Source: Sulfotelmatobacter sp963788225
Lineage (GTDB): Bacteria > Acidobacteriota > Terriglobia > Terriglobales > Acidobacteriaceae
Direction of reading: 5' to 3'
DNA length: 64,000 bases
NCBI GenBank assembly: GCA_963788225.1
Contig: CAWBGI010000007.1
Location: forward strand, 124,001-188,000
Shown here piece after piece: positions 24,895 to 32,743 of this stretch. Made by a program: the position numbers and the translations under genes. Within the stretch, counting starts at the first letter, position 1, and the number at the start of each line of letters is the position of its first letter. Below the pieces are notes generated by a model. That model was not told where the DNA came from, made no database searches, and was given only the letters and a program-made list of their open reading frames with translations.

Positions 24895-25242
24895 ATGGAG
24901 ATCGATTTCGATAAAATGCAAGGCCTGGTGCCCGCGGTGATTCAAGATGCGGACAATGCCGAGTTGCTCATGCTGGGCTTTATGAACCGCGAAGCCCTGC
25001 AGGCGACTTTGCTGACGGGCTTCGTCACATTTTACAGCCGCACCCGGCAGAAGCTGTGGACCAAAGGGGAAACCTCCGGTAATCGCCTGGAAGTTGTCGC
25101 GGCATGGACGGACTGCGACCGGGACACGGTGCTGTTGCGCGTGCGGGTGTTGGGCTCGGGGAAGGTTTGCCACAGAGGGACGCGATCGTGCTTCACCGAG
25201 AAACTGCCGGTCGGCGCGGCGGAACAGGAGACACGGCCATGA
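24895..25242 (+). CDS. hisI: Phosphoribosyl-AMP cyclohydrolase
   Basis: A 115-residue HisI, catalysing ring opening of phosphoribosyl-AMP (step 3 of His synthesis). Family motifs are LLMLGFMNREAL, FYSRTRQKLWTKGETSGN, the metal-binding WTDCDRDTVL and CHRGTRSCF with the zinc cysteines. There is no fused HisE (pyrophosphohydrolase) domain, and no separate hisE is in this operon. ATG 24895 has AGAGG 5 bases upstream. It is the first structural gene after the attenuator and overlaps hisG by 4 bp. Confidence 0.95.
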   Translation: MEIDFDKMQGLVPAVIQDADNAELLMLGFMNREALQATLLTGFVTFYSRTRQKLWTKGETSGNRLEVVAAWTDCDRDTVLLRVRVLGSGKVCHRGTRSCFTEKLPVGAAEQETRP

Positions 25243-26108
25243 AACTTCGTCTGGGCATTCCCAAGGGAAGTTTGCAGGAAGCGACGCTTAGTCTGTTCAC
25301 TCGTGCGGGACTGCGCGTGTATACCAATGCGCGTTCTTATTTCGCCGCAACCGACGATCCTGAAATTGAGTGCATGCTTATTCGTGCGCAAGAAATGGCG
25401 CGCTACGTCGAACATGGAGCGCTGGATGCAGGCCTTACCGGTCTCGACTGGGTGCTTGAGAGCGGCCTCGAGGTAGTGAGCGTTACCGACCTGATCTATT
25501 CGAAACAGAGCATGGGCAAAGTAAAGTGGGTGCTGGCTGTGCCGGAGGATTCCAGCTTCCACAAAGCTGAAGACCTTGAAGGCCGCATCGTTGCTACCGA
25601 ACTGGTGAGTTTCACCCGGAACTATTTTGCCGGCCGCAATGTGCAGGTACGAGTGGAGTTCTCCTGGGGCGCGACCGAAGTGAAGCCACCGTTGCTGGCC
25701 GATGCCATTGTGGAAGTCACGGAAACCGGCAGTTCGCTGCGCGCCAATCATTTGCGAATCATCGAAACCGTGTTGGAGTCGAACCCACAACTGGTCGCGA
25801 ACAAGGCCGCGTGGGCCGATCCCGCGCGGCGGCGGAAGATCGAAAACCTGGCGGTGATGCTCTGCGGGGCCATGGCTGCACAGGGTCGCGTCGGGCTGAT
25901 GCTCAATGTGCGCAAGCCAGATTTAGCTGCGGTTCTCGGCCTGTTGCCTGCATTGAAAAATCCCACGGTCGCGCCCTTGGCTGATGGCGAATGGGTCGCG
26001 GTCAATACCATCATCGAAGAGCAGACGGCGTGGACATTGATTCCGAAGCTGAAAGAAGCGAACGCGCAAGGGATCGTCGAATATCCACTCAATAAGGTGG
26101 TGATGTGA
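25239..26108 (+). CDS. hisG: ATP phosphoribosyltransferase (long form)
   Basis: A 289-residue HisG, which commits ATP and PRPP to His synthesis. N-terminal KLRLGIPKGSLQEATLSLF, the ALDAGLTGLDWVLE segment, the PRPP-site strand IVEVTETGSSLRANHLRII, and a C-terminal regulatory ACT-like domain (IENLAVMLCGAMAAQGRVGLML to NTIIEEQTAW). The long form is the version that is feedback-inhibited by histidine and needs no HisZ, which fits the absence of hisZ here. ATG 25239 overlaps the hisI stop. Confidence 0.95.
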   Translation: MKLRLGIPKGSLQEATLSLFTRAGLRVYTNARSYFAATDDPEIECMLIRAQEMARYVEHGALDAGLTGLDWVLESGLEVVSVTDLIYSKQSMGKVKWVLAVPEDSSFHKAEDLEGRIVATELVSFTRNYFAGRNVQVRVEFSWGATEVKPPLLADAIVEVTETGSSLRANHLRIIETVLESNPQLVANKAAWADPARRRKIENLAVMLCGAMAAQGRVGLMLNVRKPDLAAVLGLLPALKNPTVAPLADGEWVAVNTIIEEQTAWTLIPKLKEANAQGIVEYPLNKVVM

Positions 26109-27352
26109 TGCGCATGCGCATTCTTGACGGCCTTAAGCGCGACCGGTACGTGCGTGTGCTGGAGCAGCGCGGCAAGACCGACCTTGCCGAGGTTGAGCCG
26201 GCGGTGCGGCGCATCGTGAGCAATGTGCGGCGCATCGGCGATCGAGCTTTGCGCCGCTATTCTGCGAAGTGGGACGGACTCGGTAAACATGAGCCTCTAC
26301 GCGTGCCTGAGGCTGATCTGCACGAGGCCTGGAAGAAAACTCCGCGCGAACTCCAAGGCGCGATCAAGCAAGCCGCGGAGAATATTCGCTGCTACTGCGA
26401 GTGGCAGAGGCCGGAGGAGTGGCGACGAGAAATTCATCCTGGAGTTTGCGTGGGGCAGTTGGTGCGTCCGCTGGAATCGGTTGGCTGTTATGTTCCCGGC
26501 GGCCGTTATCCGCTGCCTTCCACGGTGCTGATGACGGTGATTCCGGCGCAGGTCGCCGGCGTGTCGCAGATTCGGGTGGTGTCGCCGCGGCCAGCGCAGG
26601 CTACGTTGGCGGCCGCCGCCTTTCTCGGCGTGCGCGAATTCTATCGCGTGGGCGGAGCGCAAGCCGTCGCCGCCCTTGCCTATGGAACGGAGAGCATTCC
26701 GCGCGTGAGCAAGATCGTTGGCCCGGGGAACCGGTACGTCACTGCCGCGAAGAAGCTGGTTGCTTTCGATTGTGGCATTGAGTTTCTGGCTGGCCCCACC
26801 GAGGGCGTGTTTATCAGCGAGAACGGCGATCCCACTTTCATCGCATCTGACCTGGTGTCGCAGGCGGAGCACGATCCTGATGCTTTGTGCATCTTTATCA
26901 CGAACTACCCCGAACTAGCGAAAGCTGTGCAGACGGAAGTGCAGCAACGCACGCGGGCCAATCGAATTGCCGCGCAATCGCTCTCCCGGCGCGGCGCCAT
27001 TCTGTTGGTTGCTTCTCTCGATCAAGCGGTTGAGACCGCCGACCGCATCGCGCCTGAGCATCTCACGCTGCCGGCAGCGCTGGCGCCGGCCGTGCAGAAT
27101 GCCGGCTCGGTTTTTCTGAACGAGTTCACTCCTCAAGCGGCTGGCGATTACATTTCGGGTCCGAATCACGTGTTGCCCACGGGAGCGATGGCCCGCACGC
27201 GTGGCGGGCTGAGTGTGCTGGATTTCGTTCGCATCATTGCCTGCCAGGAAGTTTCCCGCGAAGGGATGAGTCGAATTGCACCGGCTATTGCTCTGGCTGA
27301 GGCCGAGGGCCTGCATGGACACGCGGAATCGCTGCGCGTGAGGTGCCCTTGA
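26108..27352 (+). CDS. hisD: Histidinol dehydrogenase
   Basis: A 414-residue HisD, the NAD- and zinc-dependent enzyme for the last two oxidations to histidine. Landmarks: GCYVPGGRYPLPSTVLMTVIPA, VAALAYGTESIPRVSKIVGPGN, EFLAGPTEGV, DLVSQAEHDPDALC (zinc and catalytic region), APEHLTLPAA, GDYISGPNHVLPTGAMART, and a C-terminal HAESLRVR. ATG 26108 shares bases with the hisG stop (TGATG); a GTG at 26105 is an alternative. Tight coupling continues through the operon. Confidence 0.95.
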   Translation: MRMRILDGLKRDRYVRVLEQRGKTDLAEVEPAVRRIVSNVRRIGDRALRRYSAKWDGLGKHEPLRVPEADLHEAWKKTPRELQGAIKQAAENIRCYCEWQRPEEWRREIHPGVCVGQLVRPLESVGCYVPGGRYPLPSTVLMTVIPAQVAGVSQIRVVSPRPAQATLAAAAFLGVREFYRVGGAQAVAALAYGTESIPRVSKIVGPGNRYVTAAKKLVAFDCGIEFLAGPTEGVFISENGDPTFIASDLVSQAEHDPDALCIFITNYPELAKAVQTEVQQRTRANRIAAQSLSRRGAILLVASLDQAVETADRIAPEHLTLPAALAPAVQNAGSVFLNEFTPQAAGDYISGPNHVLPTGAMARTRGGLSVLDFVRIIACQEVSREGMSRIAPAIALAEAEGLHGHAESLRVRCP

Positions 27353-28428
27353 TGCTTGAAGCCCGAGCCGCCGTTAAGAGCTTGCATGCTTATCGCCCGC
27401 CTCTGGCGGGACGGCAGGGACTGCGTCTTGATTTCAACGAGAGCACAATCGGTTGTTCGCCGCGTGTGCTGGCACGGCTGCGTTTGCTCGATGCCGAAAC
27501 TCTGGCACGCTATCCCGAGCGCGAGCCGGTGGAGCGCGAGGCGGCGGATTTTCTTGGACTCGATGCGGCCCACGTTCTGCTCACAAACGGCGTGGATGAG
27601 GCCATTCATCTGCTGTGCTCGACCTATCTCGATCCCGGAGATGAGGCGATCATCGTCGTGCCCACGTTCGCCATGTACGCCATCTTTGCTCAGGCGGAAG
27701 GCGCGCGTCTGGTGCAGGTTCTGGCGGGCGAGAACTTCGCGTTTCCTTTAGAAAATGTTCTCTCGCAGATCGGCGCGAGAACGCGGCTCATCGCCATCGC
27801 GAATCCGAATAATCCGACGGGCACGGCAGTGGCGTGTAATGTCCTGGTTCAGATTGCTCAAGCTGCGCCTCACGCTGCGCTTCTTGTTGACGAGGCCTAC
27901 TTCGAGTTTCATGGAGAGACCATCCTCGGCCATGCTCCGTGGCCGGCGAATCTTTTCGTGGCCCGAACATTCTCGAAGGCCTATGGACTGGCTGGCTTGC
28001 GCATCGGCATCCTCGCCGGAACTCCAGAGCAAATCGCGATGGTGCGCCGCGTCGCGTCGCCCTACAACGTGAATGCGGTTGCGCTGGCTGTGTTGCCGGA
28101 GGCGCTTCGAGATCAGGAGTATGTTGCACACTATGTCGCCCAGGTGCGGCGTGGCCGCGAAGCGTTGGAGCAGGAACTCAAAACTCTCGGCCTCCACTAC
28201 TGGCCAAGCTGCGCCAACTTTGTGCTGGTACGCGTCGGTCGTGCCCACGCGGAATTCATTCATGCGTTGCGCACACGAGGAATTCTGGTGCGCGACCGGA
28301 ATACGGATCCCGGATGCGAAGGCTGCGTGCGCCTGACCGTGGGATCGCAGCAACACACGATGACTTTGATTGCTGCGCTGCGCGAGGTCGTCGGCGAACT
28401 CAGCCTGCAGCGTGAGGTGAAGGCGTGA
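27352..28428 (+). CDS. hisC: Histidinol-phosphate aminotransferase
   Basis: A 358-residue class I/II PLP aminotransferase. LDFNESTIGCSP near the N-terminus, NGVDEAIHLL, AIANPNNPTGTAV, DEAYFEFHG, and the PLP lysine in ARTFSKAYGLAGLRIG. The C-terminal NTDPGCEGCVRLTVGS carries the phosphate-binding Arg. It converts imidazole-acetol phosphate to histidinol phosphate. ATG 27352 overlaps the hisD stop as TGATG. A GTG at 27343 in frame is possible but unneeded. Confidence 0.93.
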   Translation: MLEARAAVKSLHAYRPPLAGRQGLRLDFNESTIGCSPRVLARLRLLDAETLARYPEREPVEREAADFLGLDAAHVLLTNGVDEAIHLLCSTYLDPGDEAIIVVPTFAMYAIFAQAEGARLVQVLAGENFAFPLENVLSQIGARTRLIAIANPNNPTGTAVACNVLVQIAQAAPHAALLVDEAYFEFHGETILGHAPWPANLFVARTFSKAYGLAGLRIGILAGTPEQIAMVRRVASPYNVNAVALAVLPEALRDQEYVAHYVAQVRRGREALEQELKTLGLHYWPSCANFVLVRVGRAHAEFIHALRTRGILVRDRNTDPGCEGCVRLTVGSQQHTMTLIAALREVVGELSLQREVKA

Positions 28429-29012
28429 GGAGAGCGAAGCTGCAGCGCAAGACCGCGGAGACCGAGATCCAGATTGCGCTCACCATTGAAGGCCGCGGGA
28501 AATACGAAGTCTCGACGGGAATCCGTTTTCTTGATCACATGCTGGAGCTTTTTGCGCGGCACGGCGCATTCGATCTGAAACTTTCTGCCGTGGGCGACCT
28601 GGACGTGGATCAGCATCACACGGTAGAAGATGTCGGGATTGCTCTGGGTGAGGTCTTCGACCGGGCTTTAGGAGATCGCCGCGGCATTCTGCGCGCTGGC
28701 TACTTTGTCATGCCCATGGATGAAACGCTCGGGTTAGCCGCAGTTGATTTCGGTGGACGTGCGGCGGCGGTCGTCGAAACCAAGGTTCGCGCAGCGCGGG
28801 TGGGAGATCTGCAGGTCGAGTTGGTGCCCGATTTCTTCGAGGGCTTTGCGCGCGGCGCTCGTGCCAACGTTCATGCCCGCGTACTTTATGGACGCTCCAG
28901 CCACCACAAAATCGAAGCGCTCTTCAAAGCTTTCGCGCGAGCGCTGCGCGTGGCCTGCTCCCGCGATCGTCGATTAGGCCGCATGCTTCCCAGCACCAAG
29001 GGCCTTCTATGA
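28425..29012 (+). CDS. hisB: Imidazoleglycerol-phosphate dehydratase
   Basis: A 195-residue monofunctional HisB (no phosphatase domain). Conserved metal-binding stretches are FLDHMLELFARHG, DVDQHHTVEDVGIALG and RSSHHKIEALFKAFARAL. It dehydrates imidazoleglycerol phosphate. The start is GTG 28425, whose GTGA overlaps the hisC stop. The histidinol-phosphate phosphatase must be encoded elsewhere because it is not fused or adjacent here. Confidence 0.94.
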   Translation: MRRAKLQRKTAETEIQIALTIEGRGKYEVSTGIRFLDHMLELFARHGAFDLKLSAVGDLDVDQHHTVEDVGIALGEVFDRALGDRRGILRAGYFVMPMDETLGLAAVDFGGRAAAVVETKVRAARVGDLQVELVPDFFEGFARGARANVHARVLYGRSSHHKIEALFKAFARALRVACSRDRRLGRMLPSTKGLL

Positions 29013-29599
29013 TTGCCATCGTCAATTACGGCGCGGGCAATCTGAATTCGGTGAAAAAAGCGTTTGATCATCTCGGCGCTGAAATCGTGGTTACGAACAG
29101 GCCTGAAACGCTGGCAGCGGCGGACAAGATCGTGTTCCCCGGAGTAGGACATTTTTCTTCGCTGCGCGCCCTTGAAAGTACTGGCCTGCGAAACTCTTTG
29201 CTGGAAGCCGCGTCCGCCGGCAAGCCGCTTCTCGGAATTTGCCTGGGAATGCAGTGGCTGTTCGAGGGAAGCGAGGAGTGCGACGAGATTGCGGGAGCGG
29301 GAATCTTTCGCGGCAGATGCAGGCTGTTTCCGTCGTCAGTGAAGTCGCCACATGTGGGTTGGAATTCTATTGCAGTTCAGCGGGGAGCGCGGTTACTGCG
29401 AGGCGTCGCACGGGACTCGTTCGTTTACTATACGCATTCTTTCTATGCACCGCTGGTGGTTGAGACGACGGCGGCTACGGAATATGGATTGCAGTTCGCC
29501 GGCGCGGTTGAGCGCGGCACTATTTTCGGAGTGCAGTTTCATCCCGAGAAATCAGGAGATGTGGGGCTTTCAATCTTGAAGAATTTTTGCGAGGTTTAG
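29009..29599 (+). CDS. hisH: Imidazole glycerol phosphate synthase, glutaminase subunit
   Basis: A 196-residue class I glutamine amidotransferase. IVNYGAGNLNSV at the N-terminus, nucleophile Cys in LLGICLGMQWLFE, and the His-Glu pair in FGVQFHPEKSG. It supplies ammonia to HisF. ATG 29009 overlaps the hisB stop by 4 bp. After its stop the tight coupling of the operon is interrupted by a 154-bp gap that contains a large inverted repeat. Confidence 0.94.
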   Translation: MIAIVNYGAGNLNSVKKAFDHLGAEIVVTNRPETLAAADKIVFPGVGHFSSLRALESTGLRNSLLEAASAGKPLLGICLGMQWLFEGSEECDEIAGAGIFRGRCRLFPSSVKSPHVGWNSIAVQRGARLLRGVARDSFVYYTHSFYAPLVVETTAATEYGLQFAGAVERGTIFGVQFHPEKSGDVGLSILKNFCEV

Positions 29600-29637
29600 T
29601 GGGTAGTTCGCGCATGGAAAGGAACGAAACCTGTGAA

Positions 29638-29711
29638 CCACAAAGAACACGAAGTATCACGAAGTTTTTGGAGTTGTGGTTTTGCTTCGTGTTACTTCGT
29701 GCCCTTCGTGG
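29638..29711. repeat. Large imperfect palindrome between hisH and hisF
   Basis: CACGAAGTATCACGAAG (29648-29664) faces CTTCGTGTTACTTCGTG (29685-29701) with one mismatch, across a 20-base loop. The stem extends outward to about 27 bp with wobble pairs (CCACAAAGAA against CCCTTCGTGG). It resembles the CACGAAG-type dispersed intergenic repeats of Acidobacteriota. It lies inside the his operon and could act as an RNA stability or partial termination point. Confidence 0.65.
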
Positions 29712-29753
29712 GGGTTAAGTTTTTCAAAACTGGCCAAGACTGCGAGGTCTGAG

Positions 29754-30515
29754 GTGTTAACCAAGCGCATCATCGCCTGCCTCGATATGGATGCTGGCCG
29801 CGTCGTGAAAGGCGTGAAGTTCAAGAATCTGCGCGACGCCGGCGATCCGGCGGAGTGTGCGGCGGCCCACGCCCGCAGCGGCGCGGACGAAATCGTACTG
29901 CTCGATATAACGGCGACCAGCGGAAACCGGAACACCCTGCTAGACGCGGTTCGCGGCACTGCGCGCTCGCTGTTCGTTCCATTTACCGTGGGCGGAGGAA
30001 TTCGCCAACTCGACGACGCAGCGGCGGTGTTCGACGCGGGCGCAGACAAGATCGCCATCAACTCCGCCGCGGTGCGCGAGCCCGCGTTGATCGACAAGAT
30101 CGCCGGGCGCTTTGGTTCGCAGGCGGTAGTGGTGGCCATTGATGCCAGAAAAGTCGGCGCGGGTTTTGAAGTGTACGTAGCGGGAGGACGCGTGCCCACG
30201 GGCCGGGACGCGATCGAGTGGGCGCGGGAGGCGGCTGCCTGCGGAGCGGGAGAAATTCTGCTGACTTCGATGGACCGCGACGGAACCCAATCCGGATTCG
30301 ACTGCGGACTGGTGCGGGCCGTGGCCGAAGCCGTTTCGATTCCCGTAATTGCCTCGGGAGGCGCGGGATCGGCGCGTGACTTCATCGAAGTGTTTCGCGA
30401 CGGCCGCGCCGACGCGGCTCTGGCAGCTTCCATCTTTCACTTCGGTCTCGAGAACATCGCAGAACTGAAGCGCGAACTGCGCGATGCCGGCGTCCCCGTG
30501 AGGTGGCCATGCTGA
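29754..30515 (+). CDS. hisF: Imidazole glycerol phosphate synthase, cyclase subunit
   Basis: A 253-residue TIM-barrel cyclase. First catalytic Asp in RIIACLDMDAGRVVKGVKF, second in LTSMDRDGTQSGFD, and phosphate-binding loops FTVGGGIRQLDDA and PVIASGGAGSARDF. It forms IGP and AICAR with HisH ammonia. GTG 29754 is the start, giving the normal N-terminus and a GAGG 6-9 bases upstream; longer upstream frames run through the palindrome. It overlaps hisA by a few bases. Confidence 0.94.
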   Translation: MLTKRIIACLDMDAGRVVKGVKFKNLRDAGDPAECAAAHARSGADEIVLLDITATSGNRNTLLDAVRGTARSLFVPFTVGGGIRQLDDAAAVFDAGADKIAINSAAVREPALIDKIAGRFGSQAVVVAIDARKVGAGFEVYVAGGRVPTGRDAIEWAREAAACGAGEILLTSMDRDGTQSGFDCGLVRAVAEAVSIPVIASGGAGSARDFIEVFRDGRADAALAASIFHFGLENIAELKRELRDAGVPVRWPC

Positions 30516-31183
30516 TTCCGTCAATCGACCTGATGGGCGGCAGGATTGTGCAGTTGGTGCAAGGAGAGAAGAAAGCGTTGGAGTTCGACAACTTCGACTA
30601 TTGGATTGAGCGCTTTTCCAGATATCCGATGGTTCAGGTGATCGACCTCGATGCAGCGCGGGGAAACGGCAACAATCGAACAATCGTAAATCGGATTGTG
30701 AAACGCCTCCACTGCCAGGTGGGGGGCGGGATTCGCACTGTCGATGACGCTCGGGAGATTCTGCAGGCAGGGGCGCGCAAGGTGATTCTAGGTTCTTCGC
30801 TACTGAAAGATGGCAAGATCGATACTGATTTTGGCGCTGCTCTGGCACAAGCACTCGGAGCCGCGCGATTGGTGTTCGCTCTCGATTCCCGGGGCGGCAA
30901 AGTCGCGATCGACGGCTGGCGCAAAGAAACTGCTGTCACCGCGTTCGACATGATTCGGGCGCTCGAACCATTCTGCGAAACGTTCCTCTACACGCACATC
31001 GACACAGAGGGGTTGATGGGCGGAATCCCGATGGAGACTGTCTGCGCGATACAGCAAGCTACATCCAGGCGGCTGGTAGTCGCCGGGGGCATCACGACAC
31101 AAGAAGAAATTGATCGCCTCGAAGCGCTGGGGATGGATGCCGTTGTCGGCATGGCATTGTATTCGAACAAACTCCCGGTGTAA
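30509..31183 (+). CDS. hisA: Phosphoribosylformimino-AICAR-P isomerase
   Basis: A 224-residue TIM-barrel isomerase homologous to HisF. MLIPSIDLMGGRIVQLVQGE contains the catalytic Asp, VGGGIRTVDDAREIL and VFALDSRGGKVAIDGW the second Asp region, and LVVAGGITTQEEID the phosphate loop. ATG 30509 has AGGTGG just upstream and overlaps the hisF end; GTG 30503 is a weaker choice. Last gene of the operon. The his genes in order I-G-D-C-B-H-F-A lack hisE, hisZ and a phosphatase. Confidence 0.94.
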   Translation: MLIPSIDLMGGRIVQLVQGEKKALEFDNFDYWIERFSRYPMVQVIDLDAARGNGNNRTIVNRIVKRLHCQVGGGIRTVDDAREILQAGARKVILGSSLLKDGKIDTDFGAALAQALGAARLVFALDSRGGKVAIDGWRKETAVTAFDMIRALEPFCETFLYTHIDTEGLMGGIPMETVCAIQQATSRRLVVAGGITTQEEIDRLEALGMDAVVGMALYSNKLPV

Positions 31184-31429
31184 CTACGTTGTGGCGCAGT
31201 TCCCCTGACAAGTCTTCCCTCCCCACATCACACCCAGGGAGTGAAGAATGAGTTTGTCGCCAAGCGTCAACTTGCTGGGTTCCGCGACAACTTCGTAGGC
31301 GTAGTAGACGACGGGATTCGACGTGATACACCAAGTCTCGTGACGAATAATTCCGGCGCAATGCTCGCAAGCGGCCTGCTCGCTGTAACGGTTGCAGTGA
31401 AACCATGCGGTTGAAGTGTCGTCAGCCAT
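31184..31429 (-). CDS. Small Cys-rich hypothetical protein
   Basis: An 81-residue protein starting MADDTSTAWFHCNRYSEQ, with GAAGG upstream of ATG 31429. It has a possible metal-binding group CEHCAGIIRHETWC and a beta-rich remainder (VVYYAYEVVAEPSKLTLGDKLIL) ending in CQGNC. I do not recognise the family. It is convergent with hisA (stop codons adjacent) and divergent from the hydrogenase locus, sharing the 248-bp promoter region with hhyS1. Confidence 0.6.
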   Translation of the reverse strand: MADDTSTAWFHCNRYSEQAACEHCAGIIRHETWCITSNPVVYYAYEVVAEPSKLTLGDKLILHSLGVMWGGKTCQGNCATT

Positions 31430-31556
31430 TGTTAACCTTCGCGGAGACTTTTGCCCATACGGAGTCGCCATACCTTACGGAACTCTCGAAAGTTATTCTC
31501 TAAGAGCATCCTATTGCGCTTCTGAATTCCGCACCGTAGCCCATGTCACCGCAGCA

Positions 31557-31572
31557 TGTGACCGCAATCACA
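31557..31572. promoter_or_regulatory. CRP/FNR-type palindrome upstream of hhyS1
   Basis: A perfect TGTGA-N6-TCACA palindrome (spacer CCGCAA). It lies 105 bp before the GTG start of the first hydrogenase small-subunit gene and 127 bp before the divergent small gene. A related direct repeat (CATGTCACCGCA, 31542-31553) sits just upstream. CRP-family regulators bind exactly this consensus, so it is a plausible operator for carbon or energy control of H2 oxidation. Confidence 0.55.
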
Positions 31573-31661
31573 TCACCGTTTTCGTTACATGAAAGAGCTC
31601 TTAAGCATCTCCCATCGGGGAGTTCAAATAATTGTGGAGAAGTGGATTAAAGCGGATTAAT

Positions 31662-31670
31662 TGATAGAAT
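31662..31670 (+). promoter_or_regulatory. Candidate extended -10 promoter of hhyS1
   Basis: TGA followed by TAGAAT, an extended -10 with five of six consensus bases; no good -35. Transcription would begin about 31677, at or next to the GTG 31678 start, suggesting a leaderless message or use of ATG 31684. Confidence 0.35.
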
Positions 31671-31677
31671 AGCCGCC

Positions 31678-32685
<1,008 letters not shown>

Positions 32686-32743
32686 CGCAAGCGGACAGAA
32701 GCAGTGTAGCGCGGACTCTGTTGTCCGCCGGCTTGAGGTAACC

